Positions 15,007 through 23,935 of a DNA stretch of 53,496 nucleotides are shown piece after piece. Origin of the DNA: CAYLNH01 sp964384625. GTDB taxonomy: Bacteria; Verrucomicrobiota; Lentisphaeria; JABSQK01. How positions within the stretch are numbered: the stretch's first letter is position 1; each line of letters opens with the position of its first letter. The notes below the pieces were generated by a model. The model worked only from the letters and a program-made list of their open reading frames with translations, did not search any database and was not told the DNA's origin. The position numbers and the translations under genes were made by a program. The DNA lies in contig CAYLNH010000013.1 in NCBI GenBank assembly GCA_964384625.1, positions 1 through 53,496 on the forward strand, written 5' to 3'.

Positions 15007-17199
15007 ATGAACATTGACAGCACACCCCGCAGTTTTGGTTTCCCCTGCGTATTCAACCCGATGGAAGCCGGCATGGCCATCGAGGCCATCTGGCCGTCGC
15101 TGTATATCGGTACCGACCGCGTCGACGAGATCAAACGCAAGACCTCCTCCTTGCCGTGGGCGAAGGAGGTCCTTGAGCAGATGCAGCGCGAAGCAGAGGA
15201 GGTCCTGGCGGAGACGCCGCAATTCGTTACGGAACTGGCCGGTGAGCCGATCGGCAGCGCCGGACGTTGCCGCATGTTCACCGATGACGGCCACTACACC
15301 CAGTTTGATCCGCAATGCCATGATCCGCTGTGGAATCCCAATCTGCACCGGTTCGAGCCGCCGCATTCCAATTCGCCGGAAGGCTGGACCATCCTGCAGC
15401 ACGAGCGGCTGCGGCGACTGATGTCCAGCCTGGGCTTCCTGTGGCGACTTACCGGCAATGAACGTTTTGCCGTGTGGGCGGCTGACGGCCTGCGCAATCT
15501 CGCCGCGTGCTATGAGGACTACGCGAAGACTTACGACATCGAAGAAACGCCATACCGCTTTATGTACGGCGGGCTCTATGAAGCACAGGCACAGCTGCAC
15601 ATCATCCAGACGCTGGAACTGCTTGAAGGCGCACCGAACTGGAGCGCCGAAGACACGGAGCGCCTGCGCACCAACGTCATCACGCCCGGATGCGAGGCGA
15701 TCTCGCGCTGGATGGACGTGATGATCGTGCACAACATGTCGGTCTGGGCGATGTCCGCCCTGGCCCAGGCCGGGCGCTGTCTTGGCCGTGATGACTTCAC
15801 GGACAAGGCATTCCACAGCGACCGCTGCGGCGTCAAGGTCCTCCTGGAACAGGGGCTGCGCCGGAATGAGCAGACCGGCAAGCCCGACGGCTTCTGGTTT
15901 GAACACTCCCCCTTCTACGGCTGCTTCTACGTGGTCACCGCGATTACACCGCTGGTGCGCGCAGCCGCTGCCGCCGGCGTCTTGACCGATGATCATTGCG
16001 AACGCTATGCCACGTTCTTCGACGCCATGCCGCACTATGCCGACGCCGAACTGCGACTGCTCTCCATTTCCGATCGCGTGCATCCCGGCACCATGCGGCT
16101 GACACAGACGCGGCATCTGTATGAGTATGCCGTTGGCCAGGTGGATGCGAAGCACGCGGAGCTGCTGGCGTTGCTGTACGAACGCTGCGGCGCCCCAAGG
16201 AACAGCTGGGCGGCACTCGCCTTCGGTCCGGACGAACTGCCGCCGCCAACAGCGCCCGCAGCGTTGACCGCGAGCTGCGTCCTGCCGGAAGCGAACATTG
16301 TGACGTTCCGCGAGGATGATGTCACCCTGTGGTTTCAGAATCTGCGGCGCTATCCGGGTTCCGCCCAGGGCCATCACCACATGGACAAGCTGTCCATCTC
16401 CCTGCACGCGCACGGCGCCGTGATCACCAGCGATCTCGGCTGGCCCGGTTGCGAAACGAAGGAATGTCACCGCGGCGCCTATCTCAGCGGCACGTTGTCG
16501 CACAACACGCTGATGCTGGATGAATACGACCAGGGACCGCTGGAGACGCTGCAGTTCGATTGCGACGCGGCGGCGGCGGTGCCGTGGGCCGTCGGCGCCG
16601 TTCGGGGAAATTCGGCCGACAAGATGTGGAAGACGTTCGAAGGCCATCATGCCGGACGTCTGCAGAACGGGCTTTACGACGATGCCGTGATTTCACGCAC
16701 CGTCTGGTTCGACTACCCCTATATCGTTCTGCTCGATGAATTGGAGGCCGAGACGGCGAAACGATTCGGTTTTGTCTTTCATGCCCGGGGCCAGATGGTT
16801 GCCCGGACGGAAGACGCCGGGAACGATGCGCTCGGACTGCCCGCGCTGCCGGCCGACGGCGCCTGGAGCTGCTTCACCGGCCGCGCCGCCGCCGACCCTG
16901 TTGACCTGTTCGTCGCCGATTGGCGTGTGCGTTCCGACATCTATCTGCGTGCGGTGACAATCAGCGATGCGACCTTCGACGCACATTGGGGCAACACCCC
17001 GGACAACCCGGCCGAGACGAATCGCGGCACCGTCCTGTTGCGCGCCCCCGGCTGCCGGCGGTCCTTCGCGACGGCACTCGAACTGCACCACAGCACGCCG
17101 ACGCTCGCGGCGATTGAATTCACGGACCGTGGGGTCAGCGTTGTTACGCACGCGGGCGCCGAAACAAGGTACGGTCGACCGGAAAGGAAGACGACATGA
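15007..17199 (+). CDS. Heparinase II/III-type polysaccharide lyase
   Basis: A 730-residue protein with an N-terminal (alpha/alpha) toroid (about 40-400, with FMYGGLYEAQAQLHII and MIVHNMSVWAMSALAQAG) and a C-terminal beta-sandwich. The join carries the family signature GHHHMDKLSISLHAHGAVITSDLG, with His456-458 and Asp460. Such lyases (PL12, PL15, PL17 or PL21 relatives) cleave uronate-containing glycans such as heparan sulfate, alginate or ulvan-like chains by beta-elimination. No signal peptide is evident, so a cytoplasmic exo-type action on oligosaccharides is likely. It is the first gene of a seven-gene operon; its stop overlaps the next start by 4 bases. The exact PL family cannot be set by eye. 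Confidence 0.85.
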   Translation: MNIDSTPRSFGFPCVFNPMEAGMAIEAIWPSLYIGTDRVDEIKRKTSSLPWAKEVLEQMQREAEEVLAETPQFVTELAGEPIGSAGRCRMFTDDGHYTQFDPQCHDPLWNPNLHRFEPPHSNSPEGWTILQHERLRRLMSSLGFLWRLTGNERFAVWAADGLRNLAACYEDYAKTYDIEETPYRFMYGGLYEAQAQLHIIQTLELLEGAPNWSAEDTERLRTNVITPGCEAISRWMDVMIVHNMSVWAMSALAQAGRCLGRDDFTDKAFHSDRCGVKVLLEQGLRRNEQTGKPDGFWFEHSPFYGCFYVVTAITPLVRAAAAAGVLTDDHCERYATFFDAMPHYADAELRLLSISDRVHPGTMRLTQTRHLYEYAVGQVDAKHAELLALLYERCGAPRNSWAALAFGPDELPPPTAPAALTASCVLPEANIVTFREDDVTLWFQNLRRYPGSAQGHHHMDKLSISLHAHGAVITSDLGWPGCETKECHRGAYLSGTLSHNTLMLDEYDQGPLETLQFDCDAAAAVPWAVGAVRGNSADKMWKTFEGHHAGRLQNGLYDDAVISRTVWFDYPYIVLLDELEAETAKRFGFVFHARGQMVARTEDAGNDALGLPALPADGAWSCFTGRAAADPVDLFVADWRVRSDIYLRAVTISDATFDAHWGNTPDNPAETNRGTVLLRAPGCRRSFATALELHHSTPTLAAIEFTDRGVSVVTHAGAETRYGRPERKTT

Positions 17200-17909
17200 C
17201 GATCTTGTACGAAGCCGTGGACGTGCTCCACGAGGACGATCTGACCGCTTTGGACAACTGGCACCACGAGGGCGTCGGCGGCATGTCCGTACTGGACGGC
17301 GGCGGCTTGGCTCTGGCATGCGTGGGCAGCGCGCAGGGCCGTGAGGGTTGTCAGGCGTTCTTCCGCCATGACCTGCCGGATCCGGTGTGTATCGACTATG
17401 AATTGACCGTGTGCAGTCAGGGCGGGTTGGTGATCAACTTCGTCGCCATGCGCGGCATTCACGGTGAAGACCTGATTGCCGACAGCGGCAAGCTGCGCCG
17501 GCGAACCGGCTGTTTCGGCGACTATGTTGCGGCGCAATCCGACCTGCAGAGTTACCATGTTTCGGTCAGCCGGTTCAACGACAAGGGCGAGCATACGGGC
17601 ACATCGAACTGGCGCCGGAATCCGGGGTTGATTCTGATCGGGCACGGCGAGGATCTGGTCAACACCACGGGCGAGCCGTACCAGATCCGTCTGATCAAAG
17701 ACCGCATCAGCCTGCAGCTCTTCGTGAACGGCCGGTTTGCCCACGGTTGCATTGACCGCCGGCCCGGAGAACATGGCATTCCGGACACGGGCAAGTTTGG
17801 TTTTCGCCTGATCGGCAGCGGCGTCAGGGCCGAGGTCCGCCAGTTCCGCGTCACCGCGGTTCGCCCGAATCCTGAGATCACCGGAACCATGGAGAAATCA
17901 GGTCTATGA
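17196..17909 (+). CDS. DUF1961-like protein (concanavalin-like fold)
   Basis: A 237-residue protein without a signal peptide. YEAVDVLHEDDL..., GGLVINFVAMRG, RVTAVR and the middle part with LILIGHGEDLVNTTGEPYQIRLIKDRISLQLFVNGR look like the DUF1961 family, a predicted jelly-roll lectin-like fold often encoded beside polysaccharide lyases. Its ATG overlaps the lyase stop (ATGA), implying translational coupling. It probably binds or acts on the same oligosaccharide. The family call is from memory of its pattern. Confidence 0.72.
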   Translation: MTILYEAVDVLHEDDLTALDNWHHEGVGGMSVLDGGGLALACVGSAQGREGCQAFFRHDLPDPVCIDYELTVCSQGGLVINFVAMRGIHGEDLIADSGKLRRRTGCFGDYVAAQSDLQSYHVSVSRFNDKGEHTGTSNWRRNPGLILIGHGEDLVNTTGEPYQIRLIKDRISLQLFVNGRFAHGCIDRRPGEHGIPDTGKFGFRLIGSGVRAEVRQFRVTAVRPNPEITGTMEKSGL

Positions 17910-17934
17910 CGGCCTGTGGAAAGAGTTGTGCCTG

Positions 17935-18999
17935 ATGAAAAAACAACGAATCGGCTGTGTCGGCTGGCTGTTCCCGATCGATACGGAGTACGGCAAGACC
18001 ACTGCAGTCTGTGATATCAACGAAGACATTGTCGGCAAGTATGTGGACAAACATCCGGATGCAGCGGGCTTCACTGACTACCGTGAGATGGCGGCCGGCG
18101 GCCTGATCGACCTGGCGATCATCGCGTCGCCGAATGCGCTGCACCGTGAGATGGCTGAGTGTTTCCTGGAACAGAACGTCGACGTCTTCCTGGAGAAACC
18201 GATGGGGGTCAATCGCGTCGAGCTGGACTCCATCCTCGCGGCGTGGCAAGCGAGTGACGCACATCTGGCGATCGACTTCGAGTTACGCATCTCGTTCATC
18301 GGCCGGCGGGTGAAGGAGCTCCTGGAAGAGGGCGCCGTCGGCCGGCCGGTCGGCGTCGAGTTCATTCATCATCGCGGCGCCTGGCTGGCCGAGGGCAACG
18401 GCGTCTGGCGTACCGACCCGGTACGCAGCGGCGGGCTGTACTTCATGGAAGTCTGTCACGAGATCGACTTGTTTCGCCATTGGTTCGGCGACATCACCGC
18501 GGTGCAGAGCTTCGCCAACCCGAACGTGCTGCCGCAGTACCCGCCGAGCATGCCGGATAATGTCTGTACCCATCTCTGGTTCGCCGACGGTGTCCGCGGG
18601 ACGATCCAGACCAGTCACACGTCGAGTGTCTACAACGCGAAGCACGCCGACTACGGTGATCAGGGACACGACATGTACTTCATCATTACCGGTACGGACG
18701 GTGCCTTGCGGATCGACTGTATCGGACAAAGAATCCTCGTCTGTCGGTACGCCGAGTTTCACCCGGACGCCCGGCAGGGCAAACGGGTGGAACTGGAGCG
18801 CATCGAGGACTACACCGAGATGGCGGTCAACGAATTTCATCACGACATCAGCGGCAACATCGCGCGCTTTGTCGAAAGCATGGCCAAGGGCGAAGCGCCC
18901 CACCAGGACGCCCTGGATGCATGGAAAACCCACCTTGTTTGCCTGGCGGCCGAGGAATCGGCCGTCAACGACTCGCGACGCATGGAAATCAAGGAATAA
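17935..18999 (+). CDS. Gfo/Idh/MocA-family oxidoreductase 1
   Basis: A 354-residue NAD(P)-dependent sugar oxidoreductase. The family motif VDVFLEKPMGVN is present (Glu-Lys-Pro, with the catalytic-region Lys), as are GLYFMEVCHEIDLFRHWFGDI in the C-terminal domain and a final DALDAWKTHLVCLAAEESA. The N-terminal nucleotide-binding loop is unusual: GCVGWLFPID replaces the common GxGxxG pattern, so cofactor binding may differ. Start: ATG at 17935 with GGAAAGAG upstream; the upstream TTG is less likely. It is in the lyase-GH130-sulfatase operon, likely handling a released sugar. Confidence 0.87.
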   Translation: MKKQRIGCVGWLFPIDTEYGKTTAVCDINEDIVGKYVDKHPDAAGFTDYREMAAGGLIDLAIIASPNALHREMAECFLEQNVDVFLEKPMGVNRVELDSILAAWQASDAHLAIDFELRISFIGRRVKELLEEGAVGRPVGVEFIHHRGAWLAEGNGVWRTDPVRSGGLYFMEVCHEIDLFRHWFGDITAVQSFANPNVLPQYPPSMPDNVCTHLWFADGVRGTIQTSHTSSVYNAKHADYGDQGHDMYFIITGTDGALRIDCIGQRILVCRYAEFHPDARQGKRVELERIEDYTEMAVNEFHHDISGNIARFVESMAKGEAPHQDALDAWKTHLVCLAAEESAVNDSRRMEIKE

Positions 19000-19002
19000 C
19001 CC

Positions 19003-20055
19003 GTGAACGCAAAATCCGATTCAAACCCGTACTATATCAAGGACCCCCAAGCGGTTGGCGACTTCGTGTCGGCGCCGTTTCTGCAGCGGTATCCGGAGAA
19101 CCCGATCCTCACCAAAGACGACCTCCCGTTTCCATCGAGCCTGGTCTTCAACTGCTCGGTGATCGAGACCGGCGATGGCTATCTGATGATGTACCGCAAC
19201 GATGTGTTCCCGAAAGCGGGCGTACCGAGCGGCGGCAGGACGAATCTTGGTCTGGCCCGCAGCGCGGACGGCGTACACTGGACGAGTGATCCGGCGCCGC
19301 TGGAGATCCCGCTGCCGGCCGGTTTCCGGCGGCTGTTCGACCCGCGCCTGATTATGCTGGAAGGACGGTACTGCATGACTTGTTGTGCCGTGACGACCAA
19401 GGGTTCGCGCGCCGCGATGTTCCTGTCGGACGACCTGAAAACGTTCGAACTGGTGGACCTCGCCTTGCCGGCGTCACGCAATACTGTGGTGTTCCCGGAG
19501 AAGGTCGGCGGCAAGTACTGGCGGCTGGAACGGCCGTTCTGGGAAGGGCCCGACGGCTATGCCTACAATTACGGCAAGTGGTTCGGCTCGACGTTCGACA
19601 TGTGGGTGTCGTGCTCGCCCGATCTCGAACACTGGGGGCATCACAAACTGCTGCTGGACACGGCGGACGTGCCGTATGCCAACATCAAGATCGGGCCGGG
19701 CGCGCCGCCGATCAAAACCGACGCCGGCTGGCTGCTGCTGATCCACGGCGTCGACTTCGATCCGAGCCGCGGCAAGAACGGCTGGGAAGATCGCTGGCCC
19801 CAGCGCTACCATGCCGGCGTGGCCCTCGTTGACCTCGAAGACCCGAGCCGGTTGATCGGCTTTGGCCAGACGCCGTTGATCACACCCGAAGCCGACTATG
19901 AAACCGACGGCGGCTATCGCAACAACGTCGTCTTCCCGATGACCGGCATTGTCAAAGGTGACGATGTCATGATCTACTATGGCGCCGCGGACACGGTGGT
20001 CTGTCTGGCGACCGCGCCGCTGAAGGACCTCCTGGCCAGCTGTGAATCAGTGTAG
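19003..20055 (+). CDS. GH130-family glycoside phosphorylase or hydrolase
   Basis: A 350-residue protein of the five-bladed propeller family GH130, whose members use phosphate (or water) to cleave beta-mannosidic linkages. Visible signatures: the FDPRL segment containing the expected catalytic Asp113, KIGPGAPPIKT (phosphate/substrate loop), GYRNNVVFPMTGIV and a terminal YYGAADTVVCLATAPL. The start is GTG at 19003 with AAGGA seven bases upstream, 3 bp after the previous stop. No signal peptide, so cytoplasmic. It implies that a mannose-containing or related oligosaccharide is processed by this operon. Phosphorylase versus hydrolase cannot be told from this alone. Confidence 0.88.
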   Translation: MNAKSDSNPYYIKDPQAVGDFVSAPFLQRYPENPILTKDDLPFPSSLVFNCSVIETGDGYLMMYRNDVFPKAGVPSGGRTNLGLARSADGVHWTSDPAPLEIPLPAGFRRLFDPRLIMLEGRYCMTCCAVTTKGSRAAMFLSDDLKTFELVDLALPASRNTVVFPEKVGGKYWRLERPFWEGPDGYAYNYGKWFGSTFDMWVSCSPDLEHWGHHKLLLDTADVPYANIKIGPGAPPIKTDAGWLLLIHGVDFDPSRGKNGWEDRWPQRYHAGVALVDLEDPSRLIGFGQTPLITPEADYETDGGYRNNVVFPMTGIVKGDDVMIYYGAADTVVCLATAPLKDLLASCESV

Positions 20056-20099
20056 TGGAACAAGGCCAAGCACGAAATCTGCGCAACATCACAATCGAC

Positions 20100-21467
20100 A
20101 TGACAAAACCGAACATCCTCTTCATCATATCCGACCAGCACCAGAAAGTCGTGACCGGCTGTTACGGTAACGACTTGGTGCGGACGCCGAACATCGATGC
20201 GCTGGCGGCGGACGGGATGACCTTCGACCAGGCGTATTGCCAGGCGCCGCTGTGCGGGCCGTCGCGGTCGTCGGTGATGACCGGGACATTCCCGCACACC
20301 TGCAACGCCTTTGGCCATGGCGAATCGTTTGTGCTGCATGACTTGCCGACGCTGGGCAGCATCTTCCGCGACGCCGGCTATGTCACGGGATCGTTCGGTA
20401 AGGTGCACATCCGCGGCGAGGAGAAGAACGGCCGCGACCTCGGATTCGACGAACGGTATCTCCGCTATTTGACCTATTGGTGGCAGGACTACATCGACGA
20501 GATCGGCAAGGAGAATGTGGACAAGTACTGGTGTCCCCATCACAAGGCCGGACTGGCACTCAACCCGAACAACGAACCGATCGAACTGGAAGAGGAGTTG
20601 ATCTACGACAGTCTCGTCGGCAAACGCACGGTTCAGTTTCTTGAGGAACACCGTGAAGAGCCGTTCTGCCTCTGGGTCGGCCTGGAGAAGCCGCATCCGG
20701 AATGGTATGCGCCGGCCGAGTACCACGCCATGTACAATCCCGACGACATGCCGATCCCGGAGACCTTCGCCGAACCGTTCGGTGAGGGACTGCCGCTGAT
20801 CATCCGTGAGACGAACTTCAATGCGAAGCATTACCCGCAGGAAGACGTGCGTCATATGACTGCCGCGTATTATGCGAACGTCAGCTACATGGACGACGTC
20901 CTGGGCCGCATCCTGAGTGCGGTGGATCGGTTTGGCCTGCGGGAGAATACGATCGTGGTCTACACCTCGGACCATGGCGAGATGTTGTTCGACCATGGTC
21001 TCGTGCAGAAGCATTGCTTTTTCGAAGCGGCCGTCGCGGTGCCCCTGTTGATCCGGGCGCCGGGCGTGACGCCGGCGGGCAGCCGTTGTTCCGTGCTGGC
21101 GGGGTTGACGGATCTGATCCCGACATTTTGCGAGTTGACCGGGACGCCTGCTCCGGCCGGCTTGGAGGGGCGCAGTCTGGCGCCGTTTCTGGCGGGGCAG
21201 GACGAAACGGATCCTGATCATGCGGTGTTTTCGGAGTTCTACTCGAAGGGCGCGCCGGAACGCATGATCCGGACCAGAGACTGGAAATATATCTATACAC
21301 ACAGCGACCTGCCGCAATTGTACAGCGTCGCCGATGATCCCTTGGAACAGCATAATGTTGCGGCTCTGCCCGAGTTCGCCCAAGTGCGAAATGAGCTGGA
21401 GAAACGACTCATGGACGGTTGGGAGTTCGATCCCGAAATCCACCGGGAAGGCCGCAGAGAAAGGTAA
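20100..21467 (+). CDS. Sulfatase (arylsulfatase-type, Cys-dependent)
   Basis: A 455-residue sulfatase. Metal-binding N-terminus KPNILFIISDQHQ, then PLCGPSRSSVMTG with Cys52 in the C-x-P-S-R context that is converted to formylglycine. GSFGKVHI, GLEKPHPEWYAP, VYTSDHGEMLFDHG and the ending DPLEQHNVA complete the fold. It removes sulfate esters from sugars. There is no signal peptide. The ATG at 20100 begins at the usual MTKPNILF position but has no clear Shine-Dalgarno. An alternative GTG at 20055 overlaps the GH130 stop (TAGTG) and would add 15 residues by coupled translation. A separate maturase (anSME or true FGE) is not in the window. Confidence 0.92.
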   Translation: MTKPNILFIISDQHQKVVTGCYGNDLVRTPNIDALAADGMTFDQAYCQAPLCGPSRSSVMTGTFPHTCNAFGHGESFVLHDLPTLGSIFRDAGYVTGSFGKVHIRGEEKNGRDLGFDERYLRYLTYWWQDYIDEIGKENVDKYWCPHHKAGLALNPNNEPIELEEELIYDSLVGKRTVQFLEEHREEPFCLWVGLEKPHPEWYAPAEYHAMYNPDDMPIPETFAEPFGEGLPLIIRETNFNAKHYPQEDVRHMTAAYYANVSYMDDVLGRILSAVDRFGLRENTIVVYTSDHGEMLFDHGLVQKHCFFEAAVAVPLLIRAPGVTPAGSRCSVLAGLTDLIPTFCELTGTPAPAGLEGRSLAPFLAGQDETDPDHAVFSEFYSKGAPERMIRTRDWKYIYTHSDLPQLYSVADDPLEQHNVAALPEFAQVRNELEKRLMDGWEFDPEIHREGRRER

Positions 21468-21472
21468 AGACA

Positions 21473-22525
21473 ATGAGCGAGACACGAAAACTGCGCGTGG
21501 CCCAGGTCGGTGTCGGCCACTTCGGCGGCTTCCGCCGCAATACCTTGCGGCAGGCCGGCTGCTTCGACCTGGTCGCGGCGTATGACATCGATCCGAAAGC
21601 CCTGGCGCAGGCCGAGAAGCAGGACGGCGCCCGGCCGGTCGACAGTTACGAGGACCTCCTGAACGTCGAAGGCATCGAGGCGATGGTCATTTCCACCGGT
21701 GCCAAATTCCATGCGGAACAGGCCATTGCCGCGATGGAAAAGGGACTGCACGTCTTTGTTGAGAAACCACTCTGTTCGACGCCCGCGGAAATCGATGCGT
21801 TGCTGGCGGCACAGAAGAAAAGCGGCGTTGTCGTGATGCTCGGGCATAACAATCATCAACGCGAACCCATCAGCCGGTACATCAAAGAAACGATCGACAG
21901 CGGCAAGCTCGGCATGGTGTCGCACATCGAGAAGGTCACCGGCCATCGCGGCGGCTTCTGCATCAAGCCCGGCGACTGGCGCGGCGATCCGGAGAAGAAT
22001 CCCGGCGGCATGCTGTTCCAATGCGGCGTCCACGGCTTTCACGAACTGATGTTCTACTTCGGCCCGATCACCCGCATCCAGTCGATGATGCGTTATGACG
22101 TCAACCCGACCACCGGCACGGCTGATGTTGCCATGTGTCAATTGGAGTTCGCGTCCGGGTTGGTCGGTACGTTGAATGCCTTTCACGTATCACCATACCG
22201 GCATTACTTCAACATCTACGGTACGGACCGCAATCTCTATCGCGAGGATCTGTACTTCGGCCAGGGCTCGAAGGTGCATCTTCAGACGTTCACCGGAAAC
22301 GGCGCCGAAGAACCGTGGGAGCCGGTTGAGGTGCCGGGTTACGACAAGACCAATCCCAAGGGGTACTCCGGCAACGTCGAAGGCTTCTACGACGCGATCG
22401 TCAACAACAAACCGGCCGCCTACCCCAGCCTGATCGACGGCGCCCGCGCCGTGGCTGTAGTCTTCGCAGCAGAGGAATCCGCCAAGTCCGGGGAAATTGT
22501 TGATGTGGCTCTGCCGACAACGTAG
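21473..22525 (+). CDS. Gfo/Idh/MocA-family oxidoreductase 2
   Basis: A 350-residue oxidoreductase with QVGVGHFGGFRR (nucleotide-binding glycines) and HVFVEKPLC. It is a close paralogue of the minus-strand gene at 49144, sharing the blocks FHAEQ, HIKPGDWRGDP or CIKPGDWRGDP, NPGGMLFQCGVH, ELMFYFGPI and NAFHVSPYRH. Start at the ATG with AAAGG eight bases upstream; the longer frame runs back into the sulfatase. The genes are 5 bp apart. Probable action: oxidation or reduction of an amino or uronic sugar released by the operon enzymes. Confidence 0.9.
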   Translation: MSETRKLRVAQVGVGHFGGFRRNTLRQAGCFDLVAAYDIDPKALAQAEKQDGARPVDSYEDLLNVEGIEAMVISTGAKFHAEQAIAAMEKGLHVFVEKPLCSTPAEIDALLAAQKKSGVVVMLGHNNHQREPISRYIKETIDSGKLGMVSHIEKVTGHRGGFCIKPGDWRGDPEKNPGGMLFQCGVHGFHELMFYFGPITRIQSMMRYDVNPTTGTADVAMCQLEFASGLVGTLNAFHVSPYRHYFNIYGTDRNLYREDLYFGQGSKVHLQTFTGNGAEEPWEPVEVPGYDKTNPKGYSGNVEGFYDAIVNNKPAAYPSLIDGARAVAVVFAAEESAKSGEIVDVALPTT

Positions 22526-22535
22526 GAGAATCTGA

Positions 22536-23690
22536 ATGGGTACGTTAGGTTTCGGCATTGTCGGCTGCGGCAAAATTGCCGAGTTCCACGCGCGGGCAAT
22601 CGACGCTGTGGACGGGGCTGAGCTGGTTGCTGTCTTCGACAAGGCCCCGGGCGCCGCGCGCCGTTTGAACGACAATTGGGGATGTCATGACTACTCGGAT
22701 ATCGAGGAGTTCCTGGCGCATGACGGGCTCGATGTGGTGACGATCGCCACGCCGTCCGGAGCGCACCTGGAACCGGCTGTCGCGGCAGCGAACGCCGGTA
22801 AACATGTGATCTGTGAGAAGCCGCTGGAGATCACGCTGGAGCGGGTGGATGCGATGATCCGTGCGTGTGCAGAGAACGACGTCCTGCTGTCGGCCATTCT
22901 GCCGTTACGCTACGGCGACGCGGTGCTGGCGTTTCGCGAGGCCGTGCAGCAGCAGCGGCTGGGCCAGGTGATCCTGGCCGACGCCTACATCAAGATCTAC
23001 CGCAGCCAGGCCTACTACGACTCCGGCAGTTGGCGTGGGACCTGGGAACTGGACGGCGGCGGCGCGCTGATGAACCAGGGCATCCATTACGTCGACCTGC
23101 TGCTGCATCTGAATGGGGACGTCGAGGAGGTCACGGCGTTTGCCGGTGTCCGCGGTCATGAACGGATCGAAGTCGAAGACGTGGCAGCCGCGACGCTGCG
23201 TTTTCGCAACGGTGCTTTCGGCGTGATCGAAGGTTCCACTGCGTGCTTTTCCACCGTTGGCCTGCCGCAGAAGATCCAGCTTTGCGGCACGCAGGGGACG
23301 GTATTCCTGGAAGGCGACAAACTCAGCCGGTGGGAGTTCGCCGAAGAACTGGATGGCGACGAGAAGACCCGGCAACGCTTTGCGCCACAAGACCGAACCG
23401 GCATCGGCAGCAAGGATCCGATGGCGATCAGCTTCCGCGGTCACCAACGCTGCTTTGAAGACATGGTTCGCGCCATTCGTCACGGCGGCCAACCCGAAAC
23501 CGACGGGGCCGAAGGCCGACGCGCGGTAGAACTCATCCTGGCGATTTACCAATCCGCCTGGGAGAGCGGCGAACGCATTCGTCTGCCGTTGACGCAGCCC
23601 CCCGAGTATCGCTCGTTTGCCGATCAAGGCGACGGCCTGTCCGTGAGCCGCGGCGAACATCTGGTCGAGCCGCAAAACCAGCAATCCTAA
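22536..23690 (+). CDS. Gfo/Idh/MocA-family oxidoreductase 3
   Basis: A 384-residue oxidoreductase with FGIVGCGKIAEFHARA at the N-terminus, HVICEKPLEI, and GSWRGTWELDGGGALMNQGIHYVDLLLHL in the C-terminal domain, all standard for the family. GGAG overlaps the previous stop, a spacing that implies coupled translation. It is less like oxidoreductase 2 than that protein is like the 49144 gene. It is the last gene of the operon that starts at 15007. Confidence 0.9.
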   Translation: MGTLGFGIVGCGKIAEFHARAIDAVDGAELVAVFDKAPGAARRLNDNWGCHDYSDIEEFLAHDGLDVVTIATPSGAHLEPAVAAANAGKHVICEKPLEITLERVDAMIRACAENDVLLSAILPLRYGDAVLAFREAVQQQRLGQVILADAYIKIYRSQAYYDSGSWRGTWELDGGGALMNQGIHYVDLLLHLNGDVEEVTAFAGVRGHERIEVEDVAAATLRFRNGAFGVIEGSTACFSTVGLPQKIQLCGTQGTVFLEGDKLSRWEFAEELDGDEKTRQRFAPQDRTGIGSKDPMAISFRGHQRCFEDMVRAIRHGGQPETDGAEGRRAVELILAIYQSAWESGERIRLPLTQPPEYRSFADQGDGLSVSRGEHLVEPQNQQS

Positions 23691-23935
23691 CGGCGAGGTG
23701 CAGCCACAACCGCGGCGATAGGATCCCCCTGGCTGCGCCGGGGGAGTGCCGGGCTCCCTTCAACTCCGTCTCGGTACCGGCTCTCTCGCCTGGGTTTGTC
23801 GTGGGCCGGCTGAAATGAAGGGGGTATGGATACTCCCCAAACCGAGCTTCGGGTCTCTTCCCGGAACTGCAGAATGCAATTCGCGGGCGTTCTGCGACGA
23901 AATGTTGCTGCTTACCCTTTTCGCGGCAGGTGCGG
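23691..23935. other. Convergent intergenic stretch with a GC-rich hairpin
   Basis: No gene is visible. At about 23725-23746 the sequence CCCCCTGGCTGCGCCGGGGG forms a strong hairpin with one bulge but no T-run. It lies between the ends of two convergent transcription units and may help end transcripts or be another dispersed palindrome. Confidence 0.5.
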
